A stretch of 64,000 nucleotides of DNA from contig CAZJHH010000003.1 of assembly GCA_964545875.1 (NCBI GenBank), positions 124,001 through 188,000 of the forward strand, read 5' to 3'. Shown here one piece after another: positions 34,031-42,734 of the stretch. Source of the stretch: DAIPKP01 sp964545875 (lineage in GTDB: Bacteria > Synergistota > Synergistia > Synergistales > Aminiphilaceae). Positions within the stretch are counted from its first letter, which is position 1. Each line of letters starts with the position of its first letter. The notes beneath the pieces were generated by a model. That model worked only from the letters and a program-made list of their open reading frames with translations. It did no database searches and had not been told where the DNA came from. A program made the translations under genes and the position numbers.

Positions 34031-34041
34031 TGTTCCTGGAG

Positions 34042-35316
34042 ATGAATCTTATGGATGCTCGGATACAGCAAGCGGATCCCGAAATGTATGATCTTCTTTG
34101 TCGGGAGATGAAGCGCCAGAGAGAAGGAGTGGAGCTTATCGCCTCGGAAAACTTCGTTCCCCGCTCGGTGTTGGAGGCCCAGGGTTCGGTGTTTACCAAC
34201 AAATACGCCGAAGGATATCCCCACAAAAAGTATTACGGCGGGTGCGAAGTGGTGGAAACCGCCGAAGAGCTTGCATGCCAGAGAGCCTGTGAACTTTTCG
34301 GGGCGGAGCATGCCAACGTGCAGCCTCATTCGGGAACCCAGGCGAACATGGGAGTTTTCTTTACGGTGCTCCAGCCGGGGGATTCCATGCTCGCCATGAG
34401 CCTCGACCAGGGAGGCCATCTTTCCCACGGGCATCCTCTCAACTTCACGGGAAAGTGGTACAACATCATCGCCTACGGTCTGCAAAAAGATACGGAGACC
34501 ATCGACTACGATCAGGTAGAGGCCCTCGCCCGGGAGCATCGTCCCAAGCTGATCGTGGCGGGAGCCAGTGCCTATCCCCGGTTTATCGACTTTGAGCGTT
34601 TCGAGGCCATCGCCAAGGAAGTGGGAGCCTACCTGATGGTGGACATGGCCCACATCGCGGGGCTCGTGGCGGGAAAGGTGCACCCCAGCCCGGTGCCCTA
34701 TGCGGACTTCGTTACCACCACTACCCATAAAACTCTTCGGGGAGCCCGGGGAGCCCTCATTCTCTGCCGGGAAAAATTTGCCAAGGATGTGGACCGGGCG
34801 GTCTTCCCGGGCATGCAGGGAGGGCCTCTTCTTCATGCCATGGCGGGAAAGTCCGTATGTTTCCATCTTGCCATGACCGAGGATTTCCGTAAGTATGCCG
34901 CTTCGGTGGTGGCCAATGCCAAGGCTTTGGGAGAAGAGCTCAAGGCCCGGGGATACCGGCTCATCACCGGAGGTACCGATAATCACATGGTTCTGGTGGA
35001 TTGCAAATCCTCCCGGGGAGTTACGGGAAAAGAGGCGGAAAAGCTTTTGGATCGGGCCAACATTACGGTAAACAAGAACATGATTCCCTTCGATACGGAG
35101 AAACCCCTGGTAACCAGCGGCTTTCGCCTGGGAACCCCCGCAGTGACCTCCCGGGGAATGACCGAAGCGGACATGGGGCGTATCGCCGATGCCATGGATA
35201 TGGTGCTCTCTTCTCCCGGGGATGATTCCCGCATAGAGGAGGCCCGGAGGAAAATTCTCGCCCTCAGCGGAGAATATCCCCTCTATCCGGAGTTTACCGA
35301 GCCCTGGCCCTGCTAG
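34042..35316 (+). CDS. glyA: Serine hydroxymethyltransferase
   Basis: 424-residue PLP enzyme interconverting serine and glycine with tetrahydrofolate. Motifs: VELIASENFVPRSVLEAQGS, GAEHANVQPHSGTQAN, the PLP lysine Lys230 in TTTTHKTLRGARG, and MVDMAHIAGLVAGKVHP. All are standard, at normal length. The ATG at 34042 is 11 bases from AAAGGAGGT; 34051 is an alternative. The structured leader upstream suggests mRNA-level control. RlmN follows 100 bases later after a CCCCTCC/GGGGAGG hairpin without T-run (about 35326-35349). Confidence 0.97.
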   Translation: MNLMDARIQQADPEMYDLLCREMKRQREGVELIASENFVPRSVLEAQGSVFTNKYAEGYPHKKYYGGCEVVETAEELACQRACELFGAEHANVQPHSGTQANMGVFFTVLQPGDSMLAMSLDQGGHLSHGHPLNFTGKWYNIIAYGLQKDTETIDYDQVEALAREHRPKLIVAGASAYPRFIDFERFEAIAKEVGAYLMVDMAHIAGLVAGKVHPSPVPYADFVTTTTHKTLRGARGALILCREKFAKDVDRAVFPGMQGGPLLHAMAGKSVCFHLAMTEDFRKYAASVVANAKALGEELKARGYRLITGGTDNHMVLVDCKSSRGVTGKEAEKLLDRANITVNKNMIPFDTEKPLVTSGFRLGTPAVTSRGMTEADMGRIADAMDMVLSSPGDDSRIEEARRKILALSGEYPLYPEFTEPWPC

Positions 35317-35416
35317 GGAACAACCCCTCCTGATCGAGGGGAGGGGCCAGCTTTACCGGGGGAAACGTCCCCTGCATCTTCGTTGGGAAAATCGTGTCTG
35401 GAGGGGCAAGAGGTAG

Positions 35417-36622
35417 ATGGAAAAGATTCTGGGAATGAACTTGGCATATGAAGAGTGGCAGGAGCTTTTGAAAAGTCTCGGAGAGCCCGCATACCGGGGA
35501 GATCAGATATGTCAGTGGATCTACGAAAAAAAGGTGGATTCCTTCGAGGAAATGACCAACCTCTCCAAGGATCTTAGAATTCTTCTGGAAGAGCGGGTGA
35601 CTCTGGGCTTTCCCCGGCGTATGAAGGGAGACCGCTCCAGGGATGGCACGAAAAAATATCTCTGGGCCTTCCGGGATGACGCCACCGTGGAAAGCGTGCT
35701 CATGCGGCACGGACAGCACCGCACCGCCTGCCTTTCTTCACAGGTGGGGTGTCCCCTGGATTGCGCCTTCTGCGCCACCGGTTCCGGAGGTTTTCAGCGC
35801 AATCTCGAAGCGGGAGAGATCGTGGGGCAATTCCTGGCCATGGAAAAACAGCTGGAGGGCCCTATTCAGAATATCGTTTTCATGGGCATGGGAGAGCCTC
35901 TCTTGAATGAGGAAAATCTCTTCAAAAGCATTCGCATGCTCCAGCACCCCAAGATGCGGCAACTCGGCATCCGGCACATTACGGTCTCCACCGCGGGTAT
36001 CGTGCGGGGCATCGAAAAGATGGCCCTTCTCGAGAGTCCTCCTCGTTTGGCGGTATCTCTCCATGCGGTGGATGATGCCTTGCGGTCGGAGCTCATGCCG
36101 GTAAACCGCATTCACTCTCTGGAAGAACTTCGGAGGGCTCTCTTCTTTTACCAGGAAAAGACGGGAGATCGCATAACCATAGAATACCTCCTCCTCCGAG
36201 GGGTCAACGAGGGAACGGAACATGCCCGGGCCCTGGCCTCGTGGCTTCGGGGTCTGCACGTCTTCGTGAATCTCATCCCCTACAACGAGGGGGATGAGTT
36301 TTTCCGGCCCCCCTTCCCCGAAAAGGTGATGCACTTTCAGAAAATTCTCGAAGAAAAGGGAATGAACGTGGAAGTTCGCCGGAGCCGGGGAGGAGATATC
36401 GCCGCCGCCTGCGGGCAGCTCAAGAAAAAGGATCTCGAAGAGAAAGCCGAAGTCAAGGCGGCTCCCCTGAGAACCTACGAGGGAGACAAGAAGAAGCAGG
36501 AAAAGGGAAAGGAACGCCCCCGGCGCTCCCGGGAAGAAAGATCCTCCCGGGGAGAAGAGGGGGGGAAGTCCCGGGATAAAAAACCCAAGGGGCCTTCCAA
36601 GAAACGTCGTTTCCCAGACTGA
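35417..36622 (+). CDS. rlmN: Dual-specificity RNA methyltransferase RlmN with an extra basic tail
   Basis: 401 residues. Radical-SAM cluster cysteines are Cys112, Cys116 and Cys119 in GCPLDCAFCATG; the mono-methyl acceptor region FMGMGEPLLNEENLF is intact and the resolving cysteine is near residue 332 (AAACGQL). It makes m2A2503 in 23S rRNA and m2A37 in tRNA. The last 66 residues are a lysine/arginine/glutamate-rich tail (KKKQEKGKERPRRSREERSS) not found in usual RlmN, probably disordered and RNA-binding. Confidence 0.94.
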   Translation: MEKILGMNLAYEEWQELLKSLGEPAYRGDQICQWIYEKKVDSFEEMTNLSKDLRILLEERVTLGFPRRMKGDRSRDGTKKYLWAFRDDATVESVLMRHGQHRTACLSSQVGCPLDCAFCATGSGGFQRNLEAGEIVGQFLAMEKQLEGPIQNIVFMGMGEPLLNEENLFKSIRMLQHPKMRQLGIRHITVSTAGIVRGIEKMALLESPPRLAVSLHAVDDALRSELMPVNRIHSLEELRRALFFYQEKTGDRITIEYLLLRGVNEGTEHARALASWLRGLHVFVNLIPYNEGDEFFRPPFPEKVMHFQKILEEKGMNVEVRRSRGGDIAAACGQLKKKDLEEKAEVKAAPLRTYEGDKKKQEKGKERPRRSREERSSRGEEGGKSRDKKPKGPSKKRRFPD

Positions 36623-36930
36623 GGAAACTGAAAATCCCCGGCTCTTTTCTTTGAGAAACCTCGGGAGCCGGGGGACAGATCGAAACCGGGCAGGTCTCCG
36701 AGAAACGAGAGACCTGCCCGGTTTCGTGTATGCTTTTCTTCGATTGTCCGTTCAGAAATTGCGGATTCCGCCGGAAGGTTCTCTTGTCTTTTCCCCTTGC
36801 TCGAATACGGCGAAAGAGTTCGTCTTGCCCCCGATTCGGAGCGGGAAAAAGGGCGGGGAAGTTCGTCTTTCTCCGGGAATGGAGCGCCACGCCTCCCGGG
36901 CCTTTCCGGTGCGTGGAGAACATCGGGGAG
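36623..36930. other. Convergent intergenic region with hairpins and no gene
   Basis: About 300 bases between rlmN (plus) and a histidine phosphatase (minus). It starts with a CCCCGGCTC/GAGCCGGGG hairpin (from 36636), then the 18-bp perfect hairpin (separate entry). 36737-36930 is G/C-rich with no start signals; open frames here are in all orientations and match no family I recognise. Confidence 0.5.
36681..36742 (+). terminator. Probable terminator, 18-bp perfect hairpin
   Basis: CGAAACCGGGCAGGTCTC (36681-36698) pairs with 36709-36726 around a 10-base loop (CGAGAAACGA). It is followed by TGTATGCTTTTCTTCG. The very stable stem sits between convergent genes and would end plus-strand rlmN transcripts; the minus side lacks a T-run. 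Confidence 0.6.
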
Positions 36931-37581
36931 CTACACCCACTCGGAAATGAGATCCTCCAGATGGTTCGTCTGGTTCAGAAGGGTGCAGCAGTATCCCCGG
37001 TTTTTTTCGTGCCGCAGCATACTGTAGGAAGCGGTATCGAGGTGCAGCCTCCAGAAGTAGGGAGATTCTATTCCCAAACATCGGGCAAGAAGAGGTTTCA
37101 GAAGAGCCCGGTGAGTAACCACTGCGAAGGTCTCTCCTTCGTGTCGGGCCACCGCCTCTTCCAGGGCCTGGAAAGATCGCTCCTGAAGGGCTCCCATGCT
37201 CTCCGCTCCGGGAAGTTCCAGCTCCTCCGGATGGGAGAGCCAGATCTCCCACTCCCGAGGATATTCCCGGCGCACGAAATCCTTTGATTTTCCATCCCAG
37301 GGGCCCAGGGTGATATTCTGAAATCCCTGGCAAATCTCTAGAGGGGCCCCGGTTTCTTCCGTGATCATTTCTGCGGTGGTGCGGGCCCTCGACAGAGGGC
37401 TCGAATAAATTTTGGAAATTCCCAGGGAGGCGAGCTCCTTCGCAAGAGCCCGGGCCTGGCGGAGCCCCGAGGCGTTCAGGGGGAAATCGGTGCGCCCCCG
37501 AAACAATCCCTCCCGGTTTCCCTCGCACTCTCCGTGACGTACCAGTACCACCGTGGTGGCTTCTTTTTTTGCAGAACTCAT
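36931..37581 (-). CDS. Histidine phosphatase family protein (CobC/PhoE/GpmB-like)
   Basis: 216 residues. The catalytic histidine motif VLVRHGECEGNREGLFRGRTDFPLN is at the N-terminus; SPLSRARTTAEMI and VVTHRALLKPLLARCLG (second histidine) complete the active site. It dephosphorylates small phosphorylated metabolites, possibly alpha-ribazole phosphate or sugar phosphates; the substrate is not deducible. AAGGAGCGG precedes the ATG. The gene is read away from hrcA, 210 bases distant. Confidence 0.9.
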   Translation of the reverse strand: MSSAKKEATTVVLVRHGECEGNREGLFRGRTDFPLNASGLRQARALAKELASLGISKIYSSPLSRARTTAEMITEETGAPLEICQGFQNITLGPWDGKSKDFVRREYPREWEIWLSHPEELELPGAESMGALQERSFQALEEAVARHEGETFAVVTHRALLKPLLARCLGIESPYFWRLHLDTASYSMLRHEKNRGYCCTLLNQTNHLEDLISEWV

Positions 37582-37695
37582 AAAGCTTCCGCTCCTTTCG
37601 CAGGTATTCCGAATGGGAAGAGAACCATCATTCTACCATGGAGCTCCCTTTCCATCGGACAGGAGAAGAAATTTTCAAAAAATCCCTGACCAGTC

Positions 37696-37771
37696 TTGAC
37701 ACTTGCTTCTCGGGCTGGTACGCTACATGCTGAAATAAAGAGTGTTGGCACTCGGTGTTGTAGAGTGCTAA
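37696..37771 (+). promoter_or_regulatory. Heat-shock operon promoter and CIRCE operator
   Basis: Promoter: TTGACA at 37696-37701, 17 bases, TACGCT at 37719-37724 with TG extended -10. CIRCE: TTGGCACTC (37745-37753), 9-base spacer, GAGTGCTAA (37763-37771); it differs from the consensus by one base in the left arm. It lies just after the predicted start, where HrcA bound to it would repress the operon until heat shock. Confidence 0.9.
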
Positions 37772-37791
37772 CAGAGGGGAGGGGGGGAGAA

Positions 37792-38817
37792 ATGCTCTCG
37801 GAACGACAGCTGGAAGTGGTGCTCGCGGTGGTGTATGAGTACATCAAAACCAACGAGCCCGTGGGATCTCGCAATCTTTCCAAGCGATATCTCAAAGGCC
37901 GAAGCGCCGCCACCATACGTAACGAGATGTTCGATCTCGAAGAAGAAGGTTTCTTCATGCAGCCCCATGCTTCCGCAGGACGGGTGCCTACCGAGAAGGC
38001 CTACCGGGTGTACGTGGATAATATTCTTCAGCGGCAGCGCAAACTCTCCTCCCTTGAGGATCCCGCCATTCGGGGGCTCGAAAGCCAACGGCGGGATACG
38101 GAAGATCTTCTTTTTCACATTTCCCGACTTCTTTCCCGGGTAACGAATTACATGGGAGTGGCGGCTCTGACGCCTCTCAAGGAAATTCGGCTTATGCGGG
38201 TGGATTTTCTTCGCATCGACTCCTCCCACGTGCTGGCGGTGGTGATTCTCGAAGGGGGACTGGTGCATCACCGCACCTTCTCGGTTCCCTGGGAGGTAGG
38301 GCAGGAGGAGCTTGACGGGCTTGCCCGGCGCATCAGTCTTCTTGCGGCGGGACGCCCCTGGAGAGCCGTGCGCCAGGATCTTCTTTCCTTCATGCATCAG
38401 GAGCTTGAGCGAAACCGGGAATATTGCCGTTCCGCCATGCAGGAGATGGACGAATTGCTTCTCTCCATATCCTCCTACCGCTTCTTTACGGGAGAAACCC
38501 GCTATCTTCTGGGACAGCCGGATTTCAAGGATATCACCAAGCTCCAGGCGGTGCTCTCTCTTCTTGAGGAGGAGGAATCTCTGGCGAAGCTGGTGGAAAG
38601 CGTTTCTGTCCAGAAGAAAGAAGGCGTTCGAGTTACCATCGGAGCGGAACATCCGGAGCTTCATTCCCGGGAGTGTTCTCTCGTACTGGCCCCTACCGAG
38701 GTGGGGGGCTGCGGAGCTCTCATCGGGCTTATCGGGCCGGTGCGAATGGATTACGAAAACGCCATTGCCACCGTGGAGAACCTCATAAAGGCTCTGGAGG
38801 CCCACGAGTCTTCCTGA
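37792..38817 (+). CDS. hrcA: Heat-inducible transcription repressor HrcA
   Basis: 341 residues. The N-terminal winged helix (LSERQLEVVLAVVYEYIKTNEPVGSRNLSKRYL) is followed by the GAF-like inducible domain and the SHGRVPTEKAYRVYVD-type region (here SAGRVPTEKAYRVYVD). It binds the CIRCE element directly upstream and so regulates itself and the downstream chaperone genes. The ATG at 37792 has GGGGAGGGGGGG just before it; the earlier in-frame GTG/ATG codons precede the promoter's own transcript start or lie in the CIRCE. Confidence 0.95.
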   Translation: MLSERQLEVVLAVVYEYIKTNEPVGSRNLSKRYLKGRSAATIRNEMFDLEEEGFFMQPHASAGRVPTEKAYRVYVDNILQRQRKLSSLEDPAIRGLESQRRDTEDLLFHISRLLSRVTNYMGVAALTPLKEIRLMRVDFLRIDSSHVLAVVILEGGLVHHRTFSVPWEVGQEELDGLARRISLLAAGRPWRAVRQDLLSFMHQELERNREYCRSAMQEMDELLLSISSYRFFTGETRYLLGQPDFKDITKLQAVLSLLEEEESLAKLVESVSVQKKEGVRVTIGAEHPELHSRECSLVLAPTEVGGCGALIGLIGPVRMDYENAIATVENLIKALEAHESS

Positions 38818-38906
38818 AATTCTCCGGGGTAAGGAGAAGAGTTCCCGGAAGGGCTTTTTTCGGGGCCATATCATAGAGCAGGAAACATGCAAGGAGGAAA
38901 AACCAG

Positions 38907-39527
38907 ATGGATCCCATCATGGACGGCAGATCGATTTCCGGAGAAGGAGCCTTTTCCCGGAAAGAGGACATGGAAGATCTGGAACGAAGTTCCCAGGAAA
39001 AGGACTCCTCCCGGGAAAATTCCGGGGAGGAGTGTTCGGAAGATCCCGAAAAGCAGCTTCGGGAGATCCGGCGCCGAGTGGAGGCGTTGGAAAAGGAAAA
39101 AAAGGCTCTGGAGGACGAGGCTGCCCGGGCTCGGGCCGATTACTACAACCTTCGTCAGCGTACCGCCCGGGATGCGGCCAGACAGCGTATTCTCGCTTCG
39201 GAAACCGCCATCCGGGAGCTTTTGCCGGTGCTGGATAACCTCGATCGAGCTCTGGGGGCGGCGGATAAGGACGATCCTCTTCTCAAGGGAGTTTCCATGG
39301 TGCGGCGGCAGTTTTTCGAGGCCCTGAAAACCTTGGGGCTCGAAGAGATTTCCGGAACGGGTTCCTTCGACCCCTCCCTCCACGAGGCCGTGGGGATGGA
39401 GCCCGTGCAGGATCCCGATCTTGACGGAACCATCGTGGGGGAACTCCAGAAGGGATACCTCCTGGGAGGTAAGGTGCTTCGGGCCTCTCAGGTGCGCATA
39501 GGATCCTATGCCGAAGGCGATACATAG
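38907..39527 (+). CDS. grpE: Nucleotide exchange factor GrpE
   Basis: 206 residues: acidic disordered N-terminus (about 1-45), long coiled-coil (about 47-90), then the beta domain with LPVLDNLDRAL, FDPSLHEAVGMEP and LQKGYLLGGKVLRASQVRIG. It exchanges nucleotide on DnaK. RBS CAAGGAGGAAAA upstream. It lies between hrcA and dnaK in the normal order. Confidence 0.95.
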   Translation: MDPIMDGRSISGEGAFSRKEDMEDLERSSQEKDSSRENSGEECSEDPEKQLREIRRRVEALEKEKKALEDEAARARADYYNLRQRTARDAARQRILASETAIRELLPVLDNLDRALGAADKDDPLLKGVSMVRRQFFEALKTLGLEEISGTGSFDPSLHEAVGMEPVQDPDLDGTIVGELQKGYLLGGKVLRASQVRIGSYAEGDT

Positions 39528-39639
39528 GGGGCTCTCCGAAAGGGCGGCCCCACCGCAGCAGCGATAAACCTGCAATTCAGGTTGAAAATATACCCTTTCC
39601 CATAAAAGGCGAGGGAATACAAAAATGAGGTGACCAGTT

Positions 39640-41472
39640 ATGGCAAAAATAGTAGGTATCGATTTGGGAACGACCAACAGTTGCGTGGCTGTCAAGGAAG
39701 GGGATTCGGTCACGGTAATCCCCAACGCCGAGGGAAGCCGCACCACTCCGTCGGTGGTGGCTACCACCAAGGACGGAGAGCGGCTGGTAGGGCAGCTTGC
39801 CAAGCGCCAGGCCATCGTGAACCCCGACAATACGATAATCTCCGTGAAGCGCCAGATGGGGCGGGATCATAAGGAGCGCATGGGGGGCAAGGAGTATACT
39901 CCCCAGGAAATTTCCGCCATGATTCTCCAGAAGCTCAAGCGGGATGCGGAGGAGTATCTCGGGGAGCCCGTTACCAAGGCGGTTATCACCGTGCCCGCCT
40001 ACTTCACCGATGCCCAGCGGCAGGCTACCAAGGACGCGGGAACCATCGCGGGGCTCGAAGTGGCCCGGATCATCAACGAACCCACCGCGGCGGCTCTGGC
40101 CTACGGAGAGGACAAGGAAGGGGAGCATAAGCTTCTCGTTTTCGACCTCGGGGGCGGTACCTTCGACGTCTCCATTCTCGACGTGGGAGACGGAGTCTTT
40201 GAAGTGCTCGCCACATCGGGAAACAATAATCTCGGCGGAGACGACTGGGATTTGCGGGTTACCGAGTGGCTCGTCAAGGAGTTCAAGCGCACCGACGGCA
40301 TCGACCTCACCAAGGATCGCATGGCCATGCAGCGCCTTCGGGAGGCGGCGGAGAAGGCCAAGGTGGAGCTCTCCTCCATGCCCGAAACCTCCATCTCCCT
40401 TCCCTTCATCACCGCGGATTCCAACGGTCCCAAGCACCTGGAAATATCCCTTTCCCGGGCAAAGTTCGAGGAGCTTACCTCGGATCTTCTGGAAAAGGTG
40501 GTGGAGCCTACCCGGCGCGCCCTCTCGGATGCGGGACTTACCCCCCAGGAAATCGACAAGATTCTCCTCGTGGGAGGTTCCACCCGGATGCCCATGGTGC
40601 AGAAGAAGATTAAGGAGCTCCTCGGCAAGGATCCCACCAAGGGAATCAATCCGGACGAATGCGTGGCTGCGGGAGCTGCCATTCAGGGAGCCATCCTTTC
40701 GGGGGATCACAAAAACATCGTTCTCGTGGACGTGACGCCTCTCTCTCTGGGGCTGGAAACCCTCGGAGGCGTCTTCACCAAGATCATCGACCGGAACTCC
40801 GCCATCCCCGTATCCAAGAGCCAGACCTTCACCACTGCGGCGGATAGCCAGACCCAGGTGGAGATTCACGTGCTTCAGGGAGAGCGCTCCATGGCCAAGG
40901 ATAACGTCTCTTTGGGCAAATTTTTCCTGGACGGCATTCCCACGGCTCCCCGGGGAGTTCCTCAGATCGAAGTTACCTTCAATATCGACGTGAACGGCAT
41001 TCTCAACGTCACCGCCAAGGACCGGGGAACCTCCAAGAGTCAGCATATCACCATCCAGTCCTCGAACCTCAGCGATGCGGATATCGAAAAGATGAAGCAC
41101 GATGCGGAGGCTCACGAGGAGGAGGACCGCAAGAAGAAAGAGGCGGCGGAGCTCAAAAACGAGGCGGATTCTCTGGGGTACCAGGCGGAGAAGACCCTCA
41201 AGGATCTGGGCGATAAGGTGACCCCCGAGGAAAAGAGCCGGGTGGAGTCCGAAATAGCCGCTCTCCGGAGCGCTTCCGAAGGGGCGGATCCGGAAGCCAC
41301 CAAAAAGGCGGTGGAAACCCTCACCAAGAGCCTTCACGAGCTCTCTCAGCGGCTTTACGCGGCCCAGCAGGAGCCCAGCGGAGCTGCCTCCGAGGCTCCC
41401 GGTGCCGAAGGATCCGGGGGAACCTCGGAAGAGACGGTGGACGCGGAATTCGCCGATAAAGACGAAGCCTGA
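39640..41472 (+). CDS. dnaK: Chaperone DnaK (Hsp70)
   Basis: 610 residues. The ATPase domain starts KIVGIDLGTTNSCVAVKEG, with VPAYFTDAQRQATKDAG, INEPTAAALAYG and LVFDLGGGTFDVSILDVGDG. The substrate domain contains DVTPLSLGLETLGG and NIDVNGILNVTAKDRGT. It lacks the lid's usual Gly-rich expansion and ends in an acidic stretch DAEFADKDEA. GAGGTGACC precedes the ATG. Confidence 0.98.
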   Translation: MAKIVGIDLGTTNSCVAVKEGDSVTVIPNAEGSRTTPSVVATTKDGERLVGQLAKRQAIVNPDNTIISVKRQMGRDHKERMGGKEYTPQEISAMILQKLKRDAEEYLGEPVTKAVITVPAYFTDAQRQATKDAGTIAGLEVARIINEPTAAALAYGEDKEGEHKLLVFDLGGGTFDVSILDVGDGVFEVLATSGNNNLGGDDWDLRVTEWLVKEFKRTDGIDLTKDRMAMQRLREAAEKAKVELSSMPETSISLPFITADSNGPKHLEISLSRAKFEELTSDLLEKVVEPTRRALSDAGLTPQEIDKILLVGGSTRMPMVQKKIKELLGKDPTKGINPDECVAAGAAIQGAILSGDHKNIVLVDVTPLSLGLETLGGVFTKIIDRNSAIPVSKSQTFTTAADSQTQVEIHVLQGERSMAKDNVSLGKFFLDGIPTAPRGVPQIEVTFNIDVNGILNVTAKDRGTSKSQHITIQSSNLSDADIEKMKHDAEAHEEEDRKKKEAAELKNEADSLGYQAEKTLKDLGDKVTPEEKSRVESEIAALRSASEGADPEATKKAVETLTKSLHELSQRLYAAQQEPSGAASEAPGAEGSGGTSEETVDAEFADKDEA

Positions 41473-41486
41473 TGCGGTGATCCCGG

Positions 41487-42632
41487 ATGTCCGGAACTGC
41501 GTCAAAGCGAGATTATTACGAAGTTCTCGAAATTTCCCGAAGCGCCGGGGTGGAGGAGATCAAGCGGGCCTACCGCAAGCTCGTCCGTAAATACCACCCC
41601 GACGCCAATCCGGGAAATGCCGAGGCGGAGGAGCGTTTCAAGGAGGTAAGCGAGGCCTACGAGGTTCTCAGCGACCCCCAGAAGAAGGCCCAGTACGATC
41701 AGTTCGGTTTCGTGGGAGAGGGCCAGGGAAATCCCTTCGGGGGCTTCGGCGGTGCGGGAGGAGGCCCCTTCGGGGATGTGTTCGGAGATATTTTCGAATC
41801 CTTCTTCGGCGGAGGGCGTTCCCGAAATCCCAATGCCCCCCGCCGGGGGGCGGATCTGGAAATGGAGCTCTCCTGCGAGCTCGAAGACGTCTGTTTCGGA
41901 GCCCTTCGAGAGATCTCCATCCCCCGGTGGGAACAGTGTGCCCACTGCGGAGGATCCGGGGCGGAGAAGGGAAGTTCCCCCGTCACCTGTTCCGCCTGCG
42001 GCGGTACCGGTCAGGTGGAGCACGTGCAGCGCACTCCCTTCGGCCAGTTCGCCCAGGTGGTTCCCTGCACCCGCTGCGGAGGCAAGGGAAAGATCATCGA
42101 CAATCCGTGTAAATCCTGCCGGGGAGAGGGACGTCTTCGGGAGCGGCATCGCTTGGAGATCAAAATCCCCCCCGGAGCGGATACGGGAACCCGGCTTCGC
42201 ATTCAGGGGGAAGGCGAAATGGGAGCCAACGGAGGCCCTCCGGGGGATCTGCTTCTTCTCATCCGAGTAAAAAAACACAAGCACTTCGTCCGAGAAGGGG
42301 AGGCGCTGCATTACCGCAAGGCCATCGCCTTTCCCCAGGCAGCCCTGGGAAGCGCGGTTACGGTGCCTACTCTGGATGGAGACGCCTCTCTGGATATCCC
42401 TCCGGGCACCCAGCCGGGTAAGGTGCTTCTTCTCTCCGGAAAGGGGATGCCCCGGCTTCGGAACCCCGAACGAAGGGGAGATCTTCACGTTCATGTGGAT
42501 GTGGAGGTGCCCAAAAGCCTTAGCGAGCGCCAGCGGGCGCTCCTGGAACAGCTTGCGGCGGAAATGGACGTCTCCGTCAAGGAGGAGAGCGGGGGGCTTC
42601 TCGGAAAATTCAAGGAGCTTTTCCTGGGATGA
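41487..42632 (+). CDS. dnaJ: Chaperone DnaJ (type I)
   Basis: 381 residues. J domain (about 5-70) with the HPD motif in KYHPDANPG, a Gly/Phe-rich linker (GGFGGAGGGPFGDVFGD), four zinc-binding CxxCxGxG repeats (CAHCGGSG, CSACGGTG, CTRCGGKG, CKSCRGEG), and two C-terminal substrate domains. It stimulates DnaK ATPase. It begins 14 bases after dnaK; the RBS (GGTGATCC) is weak. Confidence 0.97.
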   Translation: MSGTASKRDYYEVLEISRSAGVEEIKRAYRKLVRKYHPDANPGNAEAEERFKEVSEAYEVLSDPQKKAQYDQFGFVGEGQGNPFGGFGGAGGGPFGDVFGDIFESFFGGGRSRNPNAPRRGADLEMELSCELEDVCFGALREISIPRWEQCAHCGGSGAEKGSSPVTCSACGGTGQVEHVQRTPFGQFAQVVPCTRCGGKGKIIDNPCKSCRGEGRLRERHRLEIKIPPGADTGTRLRIQGEGEMGANGGPPGDLLLLIRVKKHKHFVREGEALHYRKAIAFPQAALGSAVTVPTLDGDASLDIPPGTQPGKVLLLSGKGMPRLRNPERRGDLHVHVDVEVPKSLSERQRALLEQLAAEMDVSVKEESGGLLGKFKELFLG

Positions 42633-42674
42633 TAATTCTTCGTTCCCCATGGTGCTTTCTTGGGGAGAACGTGG

Positions 42675-42720
42675 TACACTAGCCAAAAATAAGGGGGGCC
42701 TGGCCTCCCTTATTTCTTTC
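42675..42720 (+). terminator. Hairpin after dnaJ, overlapping a possible prmA promoter
   Basis: AAATAAGGGGGG (42687-42698) pairs with CCTCCCTTATTT (42704-42715), one G-T pair, loop CCTGG, then CTTTC. Directly upstream is TG-G-TACACT (extended -10; TACACT 42675-42680). It can be the dnaJ terminator or the first structure of a prmA transcript; the two readings are not exclusive. Confidence 0.5.
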
Positions 42721-42734
42721 GGGGAGGGGATACT

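Noticed and set aside
35317..35416. Intrinsic terminator between glyA and rlmN
   Set aside because: A CCCCTCC/GGGGAGG stem is present but no T-run follows, so it may only stabilise the mRNA end.
39577..41505. 642-codon minus-strand frame opposite dnaK
   Set aside because: Antisense to a highly conserved gene with no start signal; shadow.
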